A stretch of 37,248 nt of DNA from Planctomycetota bacterium. GTDB taxonomy: Bacteria > Planctomycetota > UBA1135 > GCA-002748355. Below are positions 34,301-37,248 of the stretch, one piece after another (position 1 is the first letter of the stretch; every line of letters begins with the position of its first letter). Both the position numbers and the translations under genes were made by a program. Location: positions 1 through 37,248 of the forward strand of contig JAJRTL010000466.1 in assembly GCA_024278315.1 (NCBI GenBank). Reading direction: 5' to 3'. The notes beneath the pieces are model-generated. The model saw only the letters and a program-made list of their open reading frames with translations. It searched no databases and was not told the DNA's origin.

Positions 34301-36495
34301 ATGTCGTAGACCCGCAACACGATCCGGTCGGCTTCCAGGGACAGGAGCATGCGGTTGGAAAAATCGTCGCCCACGGTGTTGGGCAGTTCGAAGAGCGTGG
34401 AAGCCCCCAGGCTGCGTGGCTTGAACCAGGCTCCCACACCGAATCCGATCCCGAGGCCCGTGCCCGAATCGTTGGCCAACATCATCGGAATGCGGTTGAA
34501 ACGCCCGCTCGTCGCACCATGCGTCGAGACTCCTCCGCCCCCGCTCGGCAATCCGACCTGGATCGTGGGCGCATCCTCCTTGGTCAGGTCCAATCCACCG
34601 GGATAGCGTGAGGCCTCGAAGTTGCGGACGAAGTTCTGGGGACCGTAGTTGTAGCTCGGGACGATGGAGGGCCGGAACCAGCCATCCCCCCGCTTCTTGC
34701 TCGGGAAACGAGCTTCCTGACCATGGAACCAAGGGAAGAGATGGGCCACGCTCTGGTCGGCGGGTTCGCCAGGAGCCACACCGGCGATCGTGGCGAAACG
34801 CATGTGGCTGTTCATGGGTCCGGTCATCCAATAGCTGCTCTGCCGGCCCAGGCGTGAGTACTCGTCCAGTACGCGCTGGCTCGCCGCGAATCGATCCACC
34901 TGCCGACCCGGTTGCGCATGCGCGATGCCGCGCTTCTCCGTCTCGGCCAGGGTCTTGCCGATGCCAGCCAGGACCTCGCCCGCCATTCGATACTTCACGA
35001 GTCCGGAACTCTCCAAACAGAAAGCCGGATGGGCTTGCAGGAAACCCGCCTGCGGGCCGTTCAGGAACATGCGGTAGACGCCCACGGCCTCGGGCTTGCT
35101 GAATGCCGAACCACCGCCCTGATCCTCGAAGAGACGCTTGAAAATATCCTCCATGCTCTCGAAGGGATGCTCCCACGCCTCATCCTCGGTCGGACCGCGC
35201 CGTGTCACGATATCCTCGGCAAGCTCTTCGGCGCGCGTCCTGCTCATGGCCGGATAGATGAGGTACTGGGTCTCGAAGGCACTGTCCGCGTTGGGCTGCC
35301 GGTGCGACCGCAGGCCTTCCATCGTGAGGGCCAGGGTCCCCTTGGAGACAGTGTTGATGTTGATCGGCACGGGTCGCAGCACACGAACCATGCCCTCGGC
35401 TTCGGCCGCGTCCAACCGGACTGGCCGATCCAGGATCAGGCGGGCCGCGTAGTCCAGACGGATGGATGTGCTCCGCCCCTGCCCTCGTGTGTGCCCCACG
35501 ACGAGCGCATAGTCGATCTGATCACCGACCTCGACGCGCACAATGCTCCCTCCGGGCATGGCAGCACCATCCCGGACGACCAGCATCTGCGTCTCACCTG
35601 AGACGAGTGCGTTGAAGATGCGCTCCTTCTTGCCGAGACTCGTCCCCATGGGTCGTCCGGCATGGAAGCTCAGGTGCGGGCGCATGGCTTCGATGTCCGC
35701 CCGCTCCAACTCTCCGTAGCCCGCCTCCCCGACCCTGACGAGCTCCTCGACCGATGCCCAGGGACGGAAGCGGTTACGAGGGCCTTGCTGATGCTCCACA
35801 CCCTGCTCGAACTGCCAGGTCACCAGGTTGCGCACCCGTGGATCCACGATGAGCTGATCGCGCCGGTGCTTGCCCGGCGGGCCGTAGGGGTCGGCCACCG
35901 TCTGGCCCTCGGAGGAGTTGACGCCTCGCGTCAGCTTCTCGAACGAGGAGGGTGACTTGCTCTCGTAGCGGATCAGCTCGGTGCCCACCCAGACATAGCC
36001 CTCATCCGGGAAGTCCGCGGTAGAGCTGACCTGGATCTCGTCCTCCTCCTCGGCTTCGAGATCTGCCGAGAGATAGCAGTAGAGTCCCGTGAGGTTGGCC
36101 CACATCTGCATGGGTGCCGTGGGTGCATGGATACGTCCCTGCAGATCTTCGACTTCGAGCGTGTAGACATGCCGACTGTCCACGAAGCCCGAGTCCTTCT
36201 CCCCGGGCCTCGCGAGCTTGCCGCTGAACTCGTCGAGACCATCGAAGTCCGGCGTAGGATCCATACTGCCCTGGGTCTCTCCCAGTTTAGTGAGAAAAGC
36301 ATCCAGGCTCCCCGCGACCCCAAGGCTGCGATCGTTGCGGTTGCTCTCATCCAACGCAGACCGCTCCACGTCCCCCATGGACATCAGGAATGGGCCTACG
36401 ATGGCGGTCAGCAGGAAGAGCAGGACCAAGACGGCAATGAGGGCAAAGCCTCTTCCCTCCCGGAGCTCTCCGCAGTCCCATGGTTGATTCTTCAT
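31351..36495 (-). CDS. Giant GspK-like minor pseudopilin with LamG domain and repeated beta modules
   Basis: 1714 residues from ATG 36495 (GGAAGGGGGG upstream; a GTG at 36600 is in frame but less likely). Typical GspK is about 330 residues. Residues 15-40 are the prepilin leader and helix (RGFALIAVLVLLFLLTAIVG), lacking Glu5 as GspK does. Residues 376-395 read PININTVSKGTLALTMEGL, the helix-hairpin-helix start typical of GspK, followed by helical text to about 480. Residues 681-785 look like a LamG/concanavalin-type domain (AWFKPRSLGASTLFELPN, WFHAKVEYQG). Short modules with a 'hydrophobic-G-E-hydrophobic-I-x-Y' core occur near 153-203, 822-870, 1423-1481 and 1497-1568, and one related copy is in GspJ. 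This suggests a tip-located, surface-exposed binding protein; the ligand is unknown. Confidence 0.8.
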   Translation of the reverse strand: MKNQPWDCGELREGRGFALIAVLVLLFLLTAIVGPFLMSMGDVERSALDESNRNDRSLGVAGSLDAFLTKLGETQGSMDPTPDFDGLDEFSGKLARPGEKDSGFVDSRHVYTLEVEDLQGRIHAPTAPMQMWANLTGLYCYLSADLEAEEEDEIQVSSTADFPDEGYVWVGTELIRYESKSPSSFEKLTRGVNSSEGQTVADPYGPPGKHRRDQLIVDPRVRNLVTWQFEQGVEHQQGPRNRFRPWASVEELVRVGEAGYGELERADIEAMRPHLSFHAGRPMGTSLGKKERIFNALVSGETQMLVVRDGAAMPGGSIVRVEVGDQIDYALVVGHTRGQGRSTSIRLDYAARLILDRPVRLDAAEAEGMVRVLRPVPININTVSKGTLALTMEGLRSHRQPNADSAFETQYLIYPAMSRTRAEELAEDIVTRRGPTEDEAWEHPFESMEDIFKRLFEDQGGGSAFSKPEAVGVYRMFLNGPQAGFLQAHPAFCLESSGLVKYRMAGEVLAGIGKTLAETEKRGIAHAQPGRQVDRFAASQRVLDEYSRLGRQSSYWMTGPMNSHMRFATIAGVAPGEPADQSVAHLFPWFHGQEARFPSKKRGDGWFRPSIVPSYNYGPQNFVRNFEASRYPGGLDLTKEDAPTIQVGLPSGGGGVSTHGATSGRFNRIPMMLANDSGTGLGIGFGVGAWFKPRSLGASTLFELPNTVGDDFSNRMLLSLEADRIVLRVYDMAGQDPAPNETQPRETCIKWETLLTDTNIAADKWFHAKVEYQGHRPGMAFTAIDNIPRGKPYCLTWLAAALPEVDLTAQVNPDTVEKQRYPTLTVESTEGFPPQGVLRVGNELIEYTSISGNSFNTAWVNSRGGRMGRHYWREFVQSDSGAAPGSQFKYTLPEHRTGAAVELYGYSTPVAENAIVTPGEGSLVSGSLARWGVARATTAKDSIQVGPIPLGKGIDEKYLGRLDLAAPIAGGKGGSAKDLPGFEKGEGYALLIQESVRWRFNPLGGNTNRAQDQYSGGVELIKYSNFDGSSITITQRFLELGPDRGRMAKTTWFNGSNAAANGGGKFVTEWSKGLLANGDDPNTYPQMFLWVVPCSIHVSGLKLFDPADRGYSEWLQIYPKGNDDFTEWVRYDHVVGGHALRVRLAAMSRLLNELTGSNTVQVRQSGGGGFTLRVNGPRTFRNPPTGGLKGIGYPDSLEDGPSYVARRAFRFRGDPETGTSTHEQGGSVVTPVHRLALRERDYTLGRLGRLDRVALIPRAAGSGGIREWNTVQWTRLLLSNWRPNYFDDGTQGMQDLRGPQGTLVGLRQGTSLPMVGQRLGNDSRTYDRFVKFPSGEMPMFLADRMKVGEAQSRTPAKFQGMVDDIQGYYGFRSNQSSNGSDQAIVGRLVVPVSDTERTLQLNVARRSQLQITVQIGPKGRSVTVGGQRNLRGGGLLWCEGELMGFKTVDRQSGRVELAANGRGMLGTMARPHDVGARCVFVESMPATYLTSQTSANGDLFMVQDARRLPLSWGAALVDQEMIHYSYTSGNQLLQMPRIEDPDAVVQGQGIFRGRFGTTPAAHSADAMIIAWPMRYMDRYRERCDDPELGRFQLSIESPDLFVTKFIWEEQIPDALLDVVCLVRADERVPFSAEPDGKNGLWLFTDPGDGQGHRGRWVGYQASRWDFRFQVRYGSGSFDAVDFRAGAWKETARVKNFGYSYESRTRILEEQETLK
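31792..32007 (-). repeat. Fourth beta module of the GspK-like protein
   Basis: Encodes residues of about 1497-1568, including ALVDQEMIHYSYTSGNQL, then FRGRFGTTPAAHSADAM, the clearest match to the GspJ copy (core GxE-I-x-[YF], then RG-x-GT-x-A-x-H). Confidence 0.6.
32053..32229 (-). repeat. Third beta module of the GspK-like protein
   Basis: Encodes residues of about 1423-1481, with LLWCEGELMGFKTVDRQSG, then RGMLGTMARPHDVGARCV, matching the same core and spacing. Confidence 0.6.
33886..34032 (-). repeat. Second beta module of the GspK-like protein
   Basis: Encodes residues of about 822-870: LTVESTEGFPPQGVLRVGNE, then LIEYTSISGNSFNTAWVNSR. The front part is well kept; the RG-GT-H end is changed. 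Confidence 0.55.
35887..36039 (-). repeat. First beta module of the GspK-like protein
   Basis: Encodes residues of about 153-203: VSSTADFPDEGYVWVGTE, then LIRYESKSPSSFEKLTRGV. Near the first half of the GspK fold, between the helix and the HhH region. Confidence 0.6.
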
Positions 36496-36499
36496 GATC

Positions 36500-36548
36500 G
36501 CTGTCCCCCCTTCCTTGGAGTCACCATTCCTGCAGTCACCGTTACTCG
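36500..36548 (-). repeat. Three 15-bp tandem repeats in the gspK leader
   Basis: On the minus strand GTGACTCGAGTAACG, GTGACTGCAGGAATG and GTGACTCCAAGGAAG follow each other between the stop at 36597 and the gspK start at 36495. The last unit contains the ribosome site. The GTGACT block is perfectly kept in all three. Confidence 0.6.
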
Positions 36549-36596
36549 AGTCACAGTCATGTAGCTCTCCTCCGGCCGGCATGGTGCATACACGCC

Positions 36597-37248
36597 TCAC
36601 TTGACGAGGCCATTGTTCTGGAAGCCGACCATTTCCTCACCCTTCATGCCGATCAACAGGAAGTGAGGCAGCTCGGGGTGATAATAGGGATCCAGGCGCC
36701 CTTCCGAGGTGAAGTGGAGTTCTCTCGAGCTGGCTTGGATCTGCACCTCCGGCGGGAGGACTTCCTGCTTCAGGATCTCGAAACCGTAGAGCCGGATGGA
36801 ATCGATGCGCCCCTGCACGGGAAGTCCACCATCCGAGATCTTCAGGAATCCTTGACGGTTCCAGAAGAGCCGGGCGGGGAGTTCGCCGGGCAGGCCCTTC
36901 TTCTGGAGATGATCCACTTCCACACCATCGACCAGCAGAACGAAGTCCCCTCGTTGGGCCCGGAGCTGGATGCGGTGCCATTCTCTCAGAGAGAGGGCCT
37001 GGTGAGCCTTCAATTTGATGCGTGAGCCCACCTGTGCGCCCGCACCTCCAGGGAGATCTGCGCCTCGACGAAACCACTCCCGTCCACACCGATTTCGACC
37101 ATCCTCTCAGCTCGAGTACCTTGCAGTCGGAGAGTTCATCCAGGTAGAGGTCCAACTGGATCAGACAACCCTCACGAAAGTCGAAGGCACTCTCACTACC
37201 GAGCCGCACCTGCAAGGCGCTGGCGCCCCCCTCCGGGTCAGGGACCAG
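36597..37248 (-). CDS. C-terminal part of a LamG-like protein, cut by the window edge, apparent double frameshift
   Basis: The clear part (residues read from about 37040 to 36597) is a LamG-type jellyroll fragment: REWHRIQLRAQRGDFVLLVDGVEVDHLQ, then RIDSIRLYGFEILKQE. From the right edge to about 37105 another frame reads LVPDPEGGASALQVRLGSES and FREGCLIQLDLYLDELSDCK. Between these, a third frame (MVEIGVDGSGFVEAQISLEV, about 37102-37041) fits better than either. Two shifts of the same sign, near 37105 and near 37035, would join them into one protein. This could be assembly error or a decayed gene. Its stop overlaps the in-frame GTG upstream of the gspK gene. The N-terminus is outside the window, so whether it has a prepilin leader is unknown. 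Confidence 0.55.

Overview
The window is GC-rich and gene-dense. It most resembles a chromosome segment from a diderm bacterium of the Planctomycetota. The pointers are a SpoVG protein with an inserted Cys4 zinc ribbon, a fused AroD-AroE enzyme, several signal-peptide and lipoprotein genes, and a very large GspK-like pseudopilin. Assignment to that phylum is an inference from gene content, not a measured phylogeny. No rRNA, tRNA, CRISPR array or insertion sequence was recognised.

Layout. Positions 1-4826 (minus strand) hold a large TPR-like secreted protein cut by the left edge and three small uncharacterised genes. Positions 5000-12166 (minus) form one compact housekeeping run in the order pssA, folK, panC, ispE, spoVG, a Rossmann/DUF2520 protein, aroDE, aroK. 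Several of its junctions overlap by four bases (ATGA or GTGA), and aroK starts at a TTG two bases after aroDE. Positions 12272-15615 (plus) are a deoxyribose catabolism operon: deoC, a complete aldehyde dehydrogenase, and a shortened aldehyde dehydrogenase-like partner. A hairpin at 15627-15645 separates it from the convergent selA, selD, EVE, osmC run (19247 down to 15675, minus). The selD gene has an in-frame TGA at its catalytic position, so SelD itself appears to be a selenoprotein; its true start is 69 bases upstream of the start a normal gene caller would choose. recJ and a DedA/YqaA membrane protein follow on the plus strand (19437-22027).

Positions 22069-37248 (minus) are an envelope and secretion region. 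Read in the direction of transcription it contains a LamG-like protein (cut by the right edge, apparently frameshifted), a 1714-residue GspK-like pseudopilin, GspJ- and GspI-like pseudopilins, a secreted protein with a DnaJ-type cysteine motif, a SurA-like lipoprotein, a PAC2 protein, ScpB, and a membrane-anchored PpiD/SurA-like chaperone.

The most unusual content is (1) the Sec-encoding selD; (2) the giant GspK, about five times the usual size, with a LamG domain and several copies of a short beta-rich module that recurs in the neighbouring GspJ, suggesting an enlarged pseudopilus tip with a binding role; (3) the deoC/ALDH/ALDH-like trio resembling a split ALDH16; and (4) short 15-bp tandem repeats just upstream of recJ and gspK and inside the 3' end of the PpiD-like gene.
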